The notes: a model not told the origin generated them from the sequence alone. A DNA stretch of 64,000 nucleotides from Pseudoduganella plicata (GCF_004421005.1 NZ_CP038026.1:620001-684000); one strand, 5' to 3'. Shown: positions 44,940 to 54,203, numbered from the stretch's first letter. A program made the numbers and translations.

Positions 44940-47056
44940 ATGAGCCGCAAGACCCCCATCGAGCGTTACCGCAATATCGGCATTTCCGCGCACATCGATG
45001 CCGGCAAGACAACCACCACGGAACGCATCCTGTTCTACACGGGTGTCAACCACAAGATCGGGGAAGTGCACAACGGCGCGGCCACGATGGACTGGATGGA
45101 GCAGGAGCAGGAACGCGGCATCACCATCACGTCCGCCGCCACCACGGCGTTCTGGCGCGGCATGGCCGGCAACTTCGCCGAGCACCGCATCAATATCATC
45201 GACACGCCCGGCCACGTCGACTTCACCATCGAAGTGGAGCGCTCGATGCGCGTGCTGGACGGGGCGGTGATGGTGTACGACGCCGTCGGCGGCGTGCAGC
45301 CGCAGTCGGAGACCGTGTGGCGCCAGGCGAACAAGTACAAGGTGCCGCGCATTGCCTTCGTCAACAAGATGGACCGCGTGGGCGCGGACTTCTTCCGCGT
45401 GCAGCAGCAGATCCGCGACCGCCTGAAGGGCAACGCGGTGCCGATCCAGATTCCGGTGGGCGCCGAGGACCACTACCAGGGCGTCATCGACCTGGTCAAG
45501 ATGCGTGCGATCATCTGGGACGATGCCAGCCAGGGCCTGCATTTCACCTACGAGCCCATCCCGCGGACCTGCTGCCGCTGGCGCAGAAGTGGCACGACGC
45601 AATGGTGGAGGCGGCCGCCGAGGCGACGCCGGAGCTGACGGAAAAATACCTGAACGGCGACATCCTGACGGAAGAGGAACTCAAGGCGGCGCTGCGCCTG
45701 CGCACCATCCGCGGCGAGATCGTGCCGATGCTGGCCGGCAGCGCATTCAAGAACAAGGGCGTACAGGCGATGCTCGATGCCGTCGTCGAGTACCTGCCGT
45801 CGCCGGCGGACGTGCCCGCGATTGCCGGTCATGACGAGAGCGACAACGAGATCGAGCGCCATCCGACCGACGCCGATCCGTTTGCCGCGCTGGCGTTCAA
45901 GATCATGACCGACCCGTTCGTGGGCCAGCTGGCGTTCTTCCGCGTGTATTCCGGCGTCGTCCACTCCGGCGACAGCGTCTACAACCCGACCAAGGGGCAG
46001 AAGGAGCGCCTGGGCCGTATCCTGCAGATGCACGCCAACGAGCGCAAGGAAATCAAGGACGTGTACGCGGGCGACATCGCCGCCGCCGTCGGCCTGAAGG
46101 CGGTGACGACGGGCGACACGCTGTCCTCCCCCGAACACGTGATCGTGCTGGAAAAGATGATCTTCCCGGAACCCGTCATCTCGCAGGCCGTCGAGCCGAA
46201 GACCAAGGCCGACCAGGAAAAGATGGGCATCGCGCTGAACCGGCTGGCGCAGGAGGACCCGTCGTTCCGCGTGCACACGGACGAGGAATCGGGCCAGACC
46301 ATCATGTCCGGCATGGGCGAGCTGCACCTGGAGATCCTGGTGGACCGGATGCGGCGCGAATTCGGCGTGGAAGCGTCGGTGGGCAAGCCGCAGGTGGCCT
46401 ACCGCGAGACCATCGTCAAGCCGGTGTCGGACGTCGAGGGCAAGTTCATCAAGCAGTCCGGCGGCAAGGGACAGTATGGCCACGTCGTGCTCAAGCTCGA
46501 GCCGCTGGAACACGGCAAGGGCTATGAATTCGTCGACGCCATCAAGGGCGGCGTGGTGCCGCGCGAATACATTCCGGCTGTCGACAAGGGGATCCAGGAA
46601 ACGCTGCGCAGCGGCGTGCTGGCCGGCTACCCCGTCGTAGACGTGCGCGCGACGTTGACGTTCGGCTCGTATCACGACGTGGATTCGAACGAGAATGCGT
46701 TCCGCATGGCCGGCTCGATCGCGTTCAAGGACGGCATGCGCCGCGCCGATCCGCAGTTGCTGGAGCCGATGATGGACGTCGAGGTGGAAACGCCGGAAGA
46801 GTTCATGGGCAACGTGATGGGCGACCTGACGGCGCGGCGCGGCATGGTGCAGGGCATGGACGAGATTCCGGGCGGCGGCGGCAAGCAGATCAAGGCGCTG
46901 GTGCCGCTGGCGGAGATGTTCGGCTACTCGACCACGTTGCGCTCGCTGACGCAGGGCCGCGCCACATACACGATGGAGTTCAAGCATTACGCGGCCGTGC
47001 CGAAGCACATCCTCGACCAGATCGCCACGGGCCGGCGTCCGGACGCGCAGCACTGA
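44940..47056 (+). pseudogene. fusA: Elongation factor G copy with a one-base frameshift
   Basis: Sequence is full-length EF-G (about 705 codons) except for one break. Frame one runs from ATG 44940 (AAGGAG upstream) through G1 [38 protein letters not shown] to FTYEPIP. Around 45563 the sequence reads CCGCGGACC where EF-G needs CCGGCGGAC; one G is missing, and frame two then continues with [18 protein letters not shown] to the normal C terminus. It lies outside a str operon, so it is probably a second copy. No other damage is visible, so recent inactivation or a consensus error are equally possible. Confidence 0.9.
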
Positions 47057-47219
47057 CACTTTGACGGAGAGGGACTACAGCAAGAGTGCAAAACGACCTA
47101 TATCGAGGACCGCCGGATGCGCTTACCATGCGCTCTGGCCCTTGGTTGCAAGGGACTATTACGCAACAGCTGAAGTCATCATGAACCTGTCGTTAACACT
47201 GTCAAAGAAGGAGGACCAG

Positions 47220-47783
47220 ATGAACCGATTAGTCACTCTCGCCGCGCTTGCCGTCGGCGGCGCCCTGATTGCCAAGCAGCTCAAGCGGAACGGCGCGCAG
47301 AAGAACAGCTCGTCCGTGAAGGAATCGATCACCGTCGATGTGCCTGTACGCACGGCCTACGATCAGTGGACGCAGTTCGAAGATTTCCCGTCGTTCATGG
47401 ACAGCGTCCATTCGATCAAGCAGCTGGACGACAAGCGCCTGCACTGGAAGGCGGACGTCATGGGCAAGCCGATCGAGTGGGATGCGGAAATCGTCCAGCA
47501 GATCCCGGACAAGCGCATCTCCTGGCGCAGCACCACGGGCACGCCCAACAGCGGCACCGTGAGCTTCGAATCGCTGGGCGGCAACCGCACCCGCATCACC
47601 CTGGAGATGACGTACACGCCGGAAAGTACGGTCGAATCGATCGGCGACGCGCTGGGCGCCGTGCGCATCGAAGCCGTGGGCAACCTGAAGCGCTTCAAGG
47701 AAATGATCGAGTCGCGCGGCCATGAAACGGGCGCGTGGCGCGGCACGATTGCCGGGCAGGGCAAGCCCGCAGTGACGCACTGA
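47220..47783 (+). CDS. SRPBCC (polyketide cyclase/dehydrase-like) membrane-anchored protein
   Basis: 187 residues. A short N-terminal hydrophobic stretch (LVTLAALAVGGALIAKQLK) is followed by an SRPBCC ligand-binding fold: ESITVDVPVRTAYDQWTQFE, the repeat-like FPSFMDSVHSIKQLDD, and the C-terminal helix GNLKRFKEMIESRG. Related proteins are annotated as cyclase/dehydrase or Coq10-like and bind hydrophobic ligands. GGAGG eight bases ahead picks ATG 47220 over earlier in-frame starts. A good terminator follows. Confidence 0.85.
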   Translation: MNRLVTLAALAVGGALIAKQLKRNGAQKNSSSVKESITVDVPVRTAYDQWTQFEDFPSFMDSVHSIKQLDDKRLHWKADVMGKPIEWDAEIVQQIPDKRISWRSTTGTPNSGTVSFESLGGNRTRITLEMTYTPESTVESIGDALGAVRIEAVGNLKRFKEMIESRGHETGAWRGTIAGQGKPAVTH

Positions 47784-47832
47784 GCGATGCAGTAATCCGG
47801 GACAGCTCCCTGTTCCGGGCAATGTTGCCATG

Positions 47833-47863
47833 AAACCCGGGTCTGTCCCGGGTTTTATTTTTT
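47833..47863 (+). terminator. Intrinsic terminator after the SRPBCC gene
   Basis: AAACCCGGG, loop TCTGT, CCCGGGTTT, then TATTTTTTC. This is a classic hairpin plus U-tract, overlapping the 3' end of the convergent GGDEF-EAL gene. Confidence 0.85.
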
Positions 47864-50242
47864 CAACAGCAACGCGAATTCCTCCGCCGGCACCGGCTTG
47901 CCGTACAGATTTCCCTGCCCGTATTCACATCGCAGCAGCTTGAGCAGCTTGGCTTCCTCCGGCTTCTCGATGCCCTCGGCCACGACTTCCAGCTCCAGGT
48001 TGTGCGCCAGCGAAACGATCGTCTGCACCAGCCCCATGTAGCCCGAGTCCTGCGCCATCTTGATGACGAAGGAGCGGTCGATCTTGAGCACGTCCACCGG
48101 CAATGTGACGAGGTAGGCCAGCGACGAATAGCCGGTGCCGAAGTCGTCTATGGCGACCGGCACGTCGAGATTGCGCACGCGCGTCAGGATATCGACCACG
48201 CGGCGGTGGTCCGACACCAGGCTGCTTTCCGTCACCTCGATCGACAGCGGACGCATGTGCGCCTCGGCCGTGTTCAGCGCCTTTTCGATGTCGTCGAACA
48301 GCGTGTCGCAGCGGAACTGGGCGGGCGCGACGTTGACGGCGATCTGCGGCGGCGTCAGGCCGGCGTCGTGCCACGTGCGCCAGTCCTCCATGGCCTTCTG
48401 CATGACGATCCGGCCCACCTCGATGACGAGCCCGCTGCGTTCCAGCACGGGCACGAACTCGGCGGGCGGTACGATGCCGCGCGTCGGGTGGTTCCAGCGC
48501 ACCAGCGCCTCGGCGCCGGCGATCTTGCCCGTCTTGAGGTCCACCTTCGGCTGATAGTAATTGACGAACTCGCCGCGCTCCACGGCATCGCGCAGCTCCG
48601 CTTCCATGCTGATCTGGCGCGCCAGCGCATGGTCCGCATCCCGGTCGTAGAAGCCGATGTGCTCTTCCATATGGCGCGCCCCGGCGAGGGCGTCCCATGC
48701 CTTGACGAGCAGCTCGTCCGCCGTCGTGCCATCTTCCGGCAGCATGGCGGCACCCACATTGACCGTGCACCAGATCCTGTGCTGGTCCACCTGGTACGAG
48801 CCTTCCAGCAGCGGGATGATGACGTCATGCACGTAGCCGCGCGGCGAGCGTGCCTCGTCGACGGGATAGAACAGCGCGAAGCGGCCGATCCCGACGTGGG
48901 AGAGCACCATGCGCTCCGCGACTTCGCCCCGCAGGCGCTGCGCCACCTGCCGCATGAGGCCGATGGCGGCCGTGTTGCCGTAGGCGGAACTGATCTCGTC
49001 GAAACGGTTGATATTGATGAGGAGGACCGTGCCGCTGGCATTTCCGGCGGCCAGCGCGGCCACTTCCTCGTCGAAATGCAGGCGGCTGGGCAGGCCGGAC
49101 AGCGCATTGGTACGCGCCAGACGGTGCAGTTCCTGAGCGTTGAGCAGCCGCTCGAGGCCGAAGCTCAGTTCCGTGCCCAGTTCGCCGGCGCGCTCGCGAT
49201 AGAAGCTGTCGAAGAATTCGGGGCGGGTCGAGTAAAAGGAGATGACGCCCCAGCACTTGCCATTGACAAGCAGCGGAATGGCCATGCACGAGCGGATATC
49301 GCGCCGCGTGCAGCCGTGGTTGACGTCGTTGGAGAACTGCAGCGTGCCCGACGCCGCCGCGGCGACGGCCAGTTCGTGCATGAACCAGTCGGCGTGCGCC
49401 GCGCTGTCCTCGTCGCTGCGCCACTCGTGTTCGCTGCCGTCGCGCAATGCCGAGGTGAACAGCCGGATGGCGCCCGTGGCTTCGTCGCGCCGGCTGATGT
49501 CGACGATTTCCAGGCCCGGCTGATGGGCCGCTTCGCGGCACGTGTCCAGGCACAGGGCTTCCAGCGAGCGGGCGCGCGAAATGATGGCGGACAGGCGCGA
49601 CAGCAGCACATAGAAATTGTCGTGCCGGATCAGCGCACGCTCCTTGGCCACTTCCTCCGTCATGTCGATGGCGGAGCCACCCAGGAATGGTTCGCCGTCC
49701 ACGTCGATCGGGAATTTATGGACGAGCCAGTGGCGCGCGCCGTCGTGCGACGTTTCCATCGTCTTGATGACCTCGCCGTTGTCCAGCACGGCACGATCCT
49801 GCTCTTCCAGGCTGCGGCGCACGTCTTCAGGCCAGAAGTGGCTGTCGTCCTTCCCGACGACGGTGGGTACGCCAAAGAAGCCGTGCAGCGCGGCATTGCC
49901 CATCACATAGCTGCCGGAGCGGTCCTTGATCCACAGCGGCGAGGGCGAATGCTCGGCAAACCCGGACAGGAAACTCTCGGCCCGCGACAGCTTGCGGCGC
50001 AGCTCCTGCCGGGCGCGCGCAGCGGCCGCCAGGTCCGACAATGCCTGCCGTTGCGCCGGGCTCATGGCGGGCGGCGCCAGGGCCAGCAGGCGGACCTCGT
50101 CCGCCAACGCCTCGCGCGGCACGGGACGGCCGACGATGTAGCCGGCCAGGCGTGCCAGCTCGGCGCAGCCATCGTCCGGCTGCCCGGTGTCGTCCCCGGG
50201 CCGCACCAGCTGCGCTTCTTCTTTGCTTGCGATGTGATTCAT
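47855..50242 (-). CDS. PAS-GAF-GGDEF(degenerate)-EAL phosphodiesterase
   Basis: 795 residues. A PAS domain (PSPLWIKDRSGSYVMGNAAL) near residue 100 and a GAF domain (IRSCMAIPLLVNGKCWGVI) near 320 precede GGDEF and EAL domains. The GGDEF active loop is replaced by VGIGRFALF, so no cyclase activity is expected. The EAL domain is complete: AEALVRW, AVNVAPAQF, IEVTESSL, IDDFGTGYSSL, LKIDRSF and VAEGIE. Predicted soluble cyclic-di-GMP phosphodiesterase tuned by PAS/GAF ligands. The C terminus is close to a terminator of the convergent gene. Confidence 0.9.
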   Translation of the reverse strand: MNHIASKEEAQLVRPGDDTGQPDDGCAELARLAGYIVGRPVPREALADEVRLLALAPPAMSPAQRQALSDLAAAARARQELRRKLSRAESFLSGFAEHSPSPLWIKDRSGSYVMGNAALHGFFGVPTVVGKDDSHFWPEDVRRSLEEQDRAVLDNGEVIKTMETSHDGARHWLVHKFPIDVDGEPFLGGSAIDMTEEVAKERALIRHDNFYVLLSRLSAIISRARSLEALCLDTCREAAHQPGLEIVDISRRDEATGAIRLFTSALRDGSEHEWRSDEDSAAHADWFMHELAVAAAASGTLQFSNDVNHGCTRRDIRSCMAIPLLVNGKCWGVISFYSTRPEFFDSFYRERAGELGTELSFGLERLLNAQELHRLARTNALSGLPSRLHFDEEVAALAAGNASGTVLLININRFDEISSAYGNTAAIGLMRQVAQRLRGEVAERMVLSHVGIGRFALFYPVDEARSPRGYVHDVIIPLLEGSYQVDQHRIWCTVNVGAAMLPEDGTTADELLVKAWDALAGARHMEEHIGFYDRDADHALARQISMEAELRDAVERGEFVNYYQPKVDLKTGKIAGAEALVRWNHPTRGIVPPAEFVPVLERSGLVIEVGRIVMQKAMEDWRTWHDAGLTPPQIAVNVAPAQFRCDTLFDDIEKALNTAEAHMRPLSIEVTESSLVSDHRRVVDILTRVRNLDVPVAIDDFGTGYSSLAYLVTLPVDVLKIDRSFVIKMAQDSGYMGLVQTIVSLAHNLELEVVAEGIEKPEEAKLLKLLRCEYGQGNLYGKPVPAEEFALLLKK

Positions 50243-50259
50243 GATGGTCGGAAGGCCGC

Positions 50260-50742
50260 TCAGAACAGCTTGAATTTCAGCTGGACGGCAAGTGCGCCAT
50301 GCAGGCGGTCCTTGTACGTCGGTACAATAGCAAAGTTCACGCCAAACCGGTTGTACTCCACGCTCACGATGGGAATCACGGCCGGGAACCAGCCGCCGTC
50401 GCGCATTTTCGGATACCCGTCAAAGGCGCCGACAACCGCGCCGATGCGCACGGGCCCGATCGCCACAGGCTGGTAATACACGCCGATGTAATTGGAAATG
50501 GCGCGGTCGCTGTTGTGGAAACGCCCCACCGTGGCCGAGGCCACCGTGGAAAAGCGGTATTCGGCGCCGATGCCGGGGTTGGTGTTGTCGAGGTCCTTGT
50601 CGCTCTGGACATGGTACGAGTAGAAGCCCGGATTGACCCACAGTTCGCTGCGCGGCTGCGAGTCGATCAGCTCGAACGGGTTGGCCTGGGCCCCCATCGA
50701 CAGCGTCGCCATGGCGGCTCCCAGCAGTGCAATCCTGTTCAT
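50260..50742 (-). CDS. Small exported beta-barrel-like protein of unknown function
   Basis: 160 residues with a signal peptide (MNRIALLGAAMATLSMGAQA). The mature part alternates polar and aromatic residues (ELWVNPGFYSYHV, GIGAEYRFSTVASATVGRF, NYIGVYYQPVAIG) and ends in Phe, as outer membrane barrels do. Eight short strands would fit. No named family recognised; PagP/PagL-like lipid A enzymes have similar size, but I see no catalytic signature. Lies 17 bases behind the GGDEF-EAL gene, same strand. Confidence 0.7.
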   Translation of the reverse strand: MNRIALLGAAMATLSMGAQANPFELIDSQPRSELWVNPGFYSYHVQSDKDLDNTNPGIGAEYRFSTVASATVGRFHNSDRAISNYIGVYYQPVAIGPVRIGAVVGAFDGYPKMRDGGWFPAVIPIVSVEYNRFGVNFAIVPTYKDRLHGALAVQLKFKLF

Positions 50743-50780
50743 TGTTGTCCTCGTCCGTATGTTCTGTTAATAGCGCGGCA

Positions 50781-50786
50781 ATTATA
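50781..50786 (-). promoter_or_regulatory. Minus-strand TATAAT upstream of the small barrel gene
   Basis: Exact TATAAT on the minus strand, about 39 bases before the start and within an AT-rich divergent intergenic region. No -35 with good spacing. Confidence 0.4.
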
Positions 50787-50914
50787 GCGACAGATCAACG
50801 CGAATTGTTATTTCATCCTTAACGTTTGATCCGCGTTCAACAATTGCCAGTTGGCATTTGACTGTCCTGCAGGCATCACCGACAGTGGAACTCCACCACC
50901 TCCGGAGAAGCAAG

Positions 50915-51781
50915 ATGAACGCATCCACGACCGCAAAACCGAACCTGACTGGGGCCGCCGTACTGACAATCGCACTGGCGCTGGCGGCATGCGCGACCAC
51001 CACCAAGCCTGGTGTCGTCGGCGTGCAGCGGCAGCAGATGATGCTGGTGTCGGCCGACACCGTCGAACGCATGGCCCTGGTGAGCTACACGCGCCAGAAC
51101 CGCGACGCGCAGCAGGCGGGCAAGCTGGTGACGAAGGGCCCGGAGCTGGAGCGGCTGAAGCGCATCGCCACGCGCCTGCAGGCGCAGGTCGGGACGTTCC
51201 GCGACGACGCCGTCAAATGGAACTGGCAGGTCTCGCTGATCGACGCACCGGTGCAGAACGCCACGTGCGCGCCCGGCGGCAAGATCACGTTCTATACCGG
51301 GCTGGTGCGCCAGCTGAAGATGACGGACGACGAGATTGCCATCGTCATGGGCCACGAGATCGCCCACGCACTGCGCGAGCACGGCCGCGAGCGCGTGTCG
51401 CAGGCGTACGCGCAGAATGCGCTGACGACGACGGCGCTGGCGGCAGCACCGAACAGCGCCGCGCAGATCGAGGCCGCCAACACGGTGGCCCACTACCTGT
51501 ACATGCTGCCGAACTCGCGCCAGAACGAATCCGAGGCCGACGCGATGGGGCTGGAGCTGGCGGCGCGGGCCGGCTACAGGCCGGAGGCGTCGGTCGCTGT
51601 CTGGCGCAAGATGCAGGCTCAGGACAAGGGGCGCCAGCAGGCGCAGTTCACGTCCACGCACCCGTCGCACCAGACGCGCATCACGGAACTGACGGCCATG
51701 CTGCCGAAGGTGACGCCGCTGTACCGCGCGGCGGCGACAGTGCCGCCGGCGGCTCAGTCGTCCAGCCGCCGCTCCCAGTAA
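50915..51781 (+). CDS. M48-family metalloprotease lipoprotein
   Basis: 288 residues. The lipobox LALAAC lies near residue 26, so it is an acylated envelope protein. The zinc site HEIAHALREHGRE and the downstream Glu in NESEADAMG define family M48; size and lipoprotein nature match LoiP/YggG or BepA-like proteases that act in outer membrane quality control. GGAGAAG precedes the ATG at 50915. Its last 28 bases overlap the convergent GNAT gene. Confidence 0.92.
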   Translation: MNASTTAKPNLTGAAVLTIALALAACATTTKPGVVGVQRQQMMLVSADTVERMALVSYTRQNRDAQQAGKLVTKGPELERLKRIATRLQAQVGTFRDDAVKWNWQVSLIDAPVQNATCAPGGKITFYTGLVRQLKMTDDEIAIVMGHEIAHALREHGRERVSQAYAQNALTTTALAAAPNSAAQIEAANTVAHYLYMLPNSRQNESEADAMGLELAARAGYRPEASVAVWRKMQAQDKGRQQAQFTSTHPSHQTRITELTAMLPKVTPLYRAAATVPPAAQSSSRRSQ

Positions 51782-52248
51782 GCCACGTCGATCCACCTGC
51801 CGAACTTGAAGCCCACTTCGCCGAAGTGGGCAACCTTGCGGTACCCCATCTTCTCATGCAGGGCGACGCTGGCGGCATTCGGCTGCGCGATGCCGCCGAT
51901 CGCCAGGTGGCAGCCGGCCGCGCGCAGCATTTCCAGCAGCGCCGTGTACAGCGCAGTGCCCGCACCCTTGCCGGCATGCCGCGGCGCCAGGTAGACCGAC
52001 GTCTCGACGGAAAACCGGTAGGCATGGCGCACGCGCCATTTCGTCGCATAGGCATAGCCGGCAATCTCGCCATCGTGTTCCAGCACCAGCCACGGCAGGC
52101 CGCCGTCCTGCACGGCCGCGATGCGCCCGCGCATGTCGTCGGCACTGACCGGCGCTTCTTCAAAACTGATCGTGGTATCGGCGATGTACGGGTTGTAGAT
52201 GGCCGCGATGGCGGCGGCGTCGTGCGGGGTGGCGGGGCGGATGGTCAA
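51754..52248 (-). CDS. GNAT N-acetyltransferase, phosphinothricin/arsinothricin type
   Basis: 164 residues. MTIRPATPHDAAAIAAIYNP, SFEEAPVSADDMRGRI and VYLAPRHAGKGAGTALYTAL are characteristic of the PAT/ArsN1 group, which acetylates phosphinothricin-like amino acids. A distant paralogue sits at 40.2-40.7 kb. The 3' end overlaps the M48 gene on the opposite strand, so both transcripts share a sense/antisense segment of 28 bases. Confidence 0.88.
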   Translation of the reverse strand: MTIRPATPHDAAAIAAIYNPYIADTTISFEEAPVSADDMRGRIAAVQDGGLPWLVLEHDGEIAGYAYATKWRVRHAYRFSVETSVYLAPRHAGKGAGTALYTALLEMLRAAGCHLAIGGIAQPNAASVALHEKMGYRKVAHFGEVGFKFGRWIDVAYWERRLDD

Positions 52249-52357
52249 GCTGGGGCTCCTTTGGACCGGGTTGCCCGACTATAACGATGGGCCACGCTGG
52301 CGTCAACGCGGCAGTGCCTGGCATATACTGTCCATGGTTCGAAAACGGGAGGCGATC

Positions 52358-52861
52358 ATGGAAAAGCGCGCTTTATCGATGGCCCTGCTGCTGGCGGCGG
52401 GCATGGCGGGAGGAACGGGCATGAACGACGTAGGCACGGATAACGTGGCGATGGCACTGGCGGTGGACGCTGGCGAAGGACGCGTGCGCGTCACCGTCCA
52501 GCTCGAGAACAAGGGGGCGCGCCCCGTCTACGTGCCGCGCGCGATTGCCGCCGCGACGCAGCTGGACGGTCGCGTGTTCGACGTGCGCGACGCCCGCACG
52601 GGGCAGGAGGTGCCGTACCAGGGCCGCATGGTCAAGCGCGGGCCGCTGACGGCCGACGATTTCGTCGTGCTGGCGCCGCACGCGACGCACCGGCATACGA
52701 TCGACATCACGCCCGCCTATGGGTTCCAGCCCGGGACGCACGACTATCACCTTTCGTACGGCGGCAATTACGGCGCCGATGTGCAGGCGCTGGCCGGCGG
52801 TGCGCCGTCGGGCCGGCTGACGGCGCCCGCGGTGCGTTTCAGTTTCACGGCACGGCCATGA
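52358..52861 (+). CDS. Stand-alone homologue of the M35 protease propeptide domain
   Basis: 167 residues with a signal peptide (ALSMALLLAAGMAGGTG). The mature domain aligns by eye with the pro-region of the neighbouring M35 protease: VFDVRDARTGQEVPYQGRMV against LFDVTRDGVPVAYEGKHV, and ADDFVVLAPH against SDYFVIQPG. There is no catalytic domain. Since propeptides of this class fold and inhibit their protease, this may be a separate inhibitor or chaperone, but that is inference. GGGAGG lies nine bases ahead of the ATG. Convergent with the protease gene. Confidence 0.72.
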   Translation: MEKRALSMALLLAAGMAGGTGMNDVGTDNVAMALAVDAGEGRVRVTVQLENKGARPVYVPRAIAAATQLDGRVFDVRDARTGQEVPYQGRMVKRGPLTADDFVVLAPHATHRHTIDITPAYGFQPGTHDYHLSYGGNYGADVQALAGGAPSGRLTAPAVRFSFTARP

Positions 52862-52899
52862 GGTGAAATCAGGACGTGCGATAACAATGTTCGATCGCC

Positions 52900-52930
52900 G
52901 GCGCCGGCCCCGTGACGGGTGTCGGCGCCA
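52900..52930 (+). terminator. Hairpin after the propeptide-like gene
   Basis: GGCGCCG pairs with CGGCGCC, with an inner CCCGT/ACGGG stem. No U-tract follows on the plus strand. Confidence 0.45.
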
Positions 52931-52934
52931 ATGA

Positions 52935-52957
52935 AAAGGCCGCCCGCAGGCGGCCTC
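52935..52957 (-). terminator. Terminator of the M35 protease gene
   Basis: On the minus strand, AGGCCGCC/GGCGGCCT forms an eight-pair stem with a four-base loop followed by TTTT, 26 bases past the protease stop. Confidence 0.65.
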
Positions 52958-52982
52958 AAATCTCCCCTTCGCGTGACCGGTC

Positions 52983-54047
52983 TTATGGCAGCGCCGGCGT
53001 GTTTTCGCTGAAGTATTCGTGCGAGTCGGCGTTGTCGACGGCGCGGGCAGGGTTGCTCGTCGCCAGCGATGCCGCGGCGGACTGGCCGTACGCCCAGTCG
53101 TCCGTGCCGGCCACCACAGTGAAGTGGCTCAGCTCGTGCACCAGCGTGCCGCCTTTCGAATCCGTGCCGGACGTCGGCGCGCTCCAGAAGGCATTGCAGA
53201 CATAGATCTTGTACGGCTGGTTCGGATACACGTAAGCGTAGTAGCTGTCCGTGCAGCTGCAGTCGACGTTGACGGGCTTGGTGTCCAGCGCGTTCTTGAT
53301 GTTGGCGAAGTGCGTCTTGACGGTGTTGTAGCGGGTCGCGTCGTAGGTGCCGAACCATTTCGTGTAGCGCGTGCCGCGCGTGCCGGCGTTCAGGTAGCTG
53401 ACGGAGCCGTTCGCCATCGTCTTGGCCGCCGTGAACGCGGAATTGATCGACGACTGCTGCGATGCGCTGCACGACGTGAACGTCAGGCCTTCGCCTTCCG
53501 GTGCCGGGGCCGACTTGCGCAGGTTCGAGCCTTCGATCCACACCTGCACGGCTTCGGACTTGACCAGGTCGTCGTCCTCGCCAGCCGGGGCCGACTTGGC
53601 CGCGCTGCCACCTTTGGTGGTCGGCGCGCTTTCCGGGCCGATGGCCACGAAGCGGATCGCATAGTCGCCGGTGGCGGACAGGTCGTACAGCGACGACAGT
53701 TCGACGGATGCCGTGTGCGACTTGCCTGGCTGGATGACGAAGTAGTCGGAGGCGCGCGGTGCCGGACGCTTGACGTGCTTGCCCTCGTAAGCCACCGGCA
53801 CGCCGTCGCGGGTCACGTCGAACAGCGATTCCGTGATCGGGCCGAACGGCGTCTGCCATTTGAGCAGGCGCTGCGGCGTCGACGTCGTGTTGGTCAGCGT
53901 GACCTTGACAACCAGGTCGTCTGCCGGACCCAGCGACTGCTTGTCGACGCTGATGTTTGCCACGACACCGGATGCCGCGTAGGCCGACATGCAGAGTGCC
54001 GTTGCCGCGACCGTACCGCCAAACCTGACCATGTGATTCCAGCTCAT
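52983..54047 (-). CDS. M35 metalloendopeptidase (peptidyl-Lys type), secreted
   Basis: Secreted zinc protease of 354 residues. A signal peptide (VRFGGTVAATALCMSAYA) is followed by a propeptide domain of about 150 residues (SVDKQSLGPADDLVVKV onwards). The catalytic domain then has LVHELSHFTVVAGTDDWAYG, giving HExxH plus the GTxxD Asp of aspzincins, and a Tyr-rich substrate region. It resembles bacterial peptidyl-Lys metalloendopeptidases. Six Cys suggest disulfides (NVDCSCTDSYY). ATG 54047 has AGGAG upstream; an in-frame start 75 bases earlier lacks one. It faces a free copy of its own propeptide domain. Confidence 0.93.
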   Translation of the reverse strand: MSWNHMVRFGGTVAATALCMSAYAASGVVANISVDKQSLGPADDLVVKVTLTNTTSTPQRLLKWQTPFGPITESLFDVTRDGVPVAYEGKHVKRPAPRASDYFVIQPGKSHTASVELSSLYDLSATGDYAIRFVAIGPESAPTTKGGSAAKSAPAGEDDDLVKSEAVQVWIEGSNLRKSAPAPEGEGLTFTSCSASQQSSINSAFTAAKTMANGSVSYLNAGTRGTRYTKWFGTYDATRYNTVKTHFANIKNALDTKPVNVDCSCTDSYYAYVYPNQPYKIYVCNAFWSAPTSGTDSKGGTLVHELSHFTVVAGTDDWAYGQSAAASLATSNPARAVDNADSHEYFSENTPALP

Positions 54048-54203
54048 GCAGTTCTCCTGAAAAGAGGTGATGAAGGGTGAAAACTGCCCGGCCGATCGGC
54101 GCGGGCGTGATCTCATCCTCACATGAGGTTAGCGCGGCGTCAACATTGTCACATCGAGGCGGAATTGTTCGCGCGGTTTTGGCGCAACATCTTGAAGATT
54201 CTG

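Noticed and set aside
48002..50476. Very long plus-strand frame opposite the PAS-GAF-GGDEF-EAL gene
   Set aside because: The opposite strand encodes a complete multidomain protein; this frame is an antisense shadow rich in Arg, His and Gln.
50260..50742. Assignment of the small barrel as PagP or PagL
   Set aside because: Size and barrel pattern fit, but I could not point to the catalytic residues of either enzyme.
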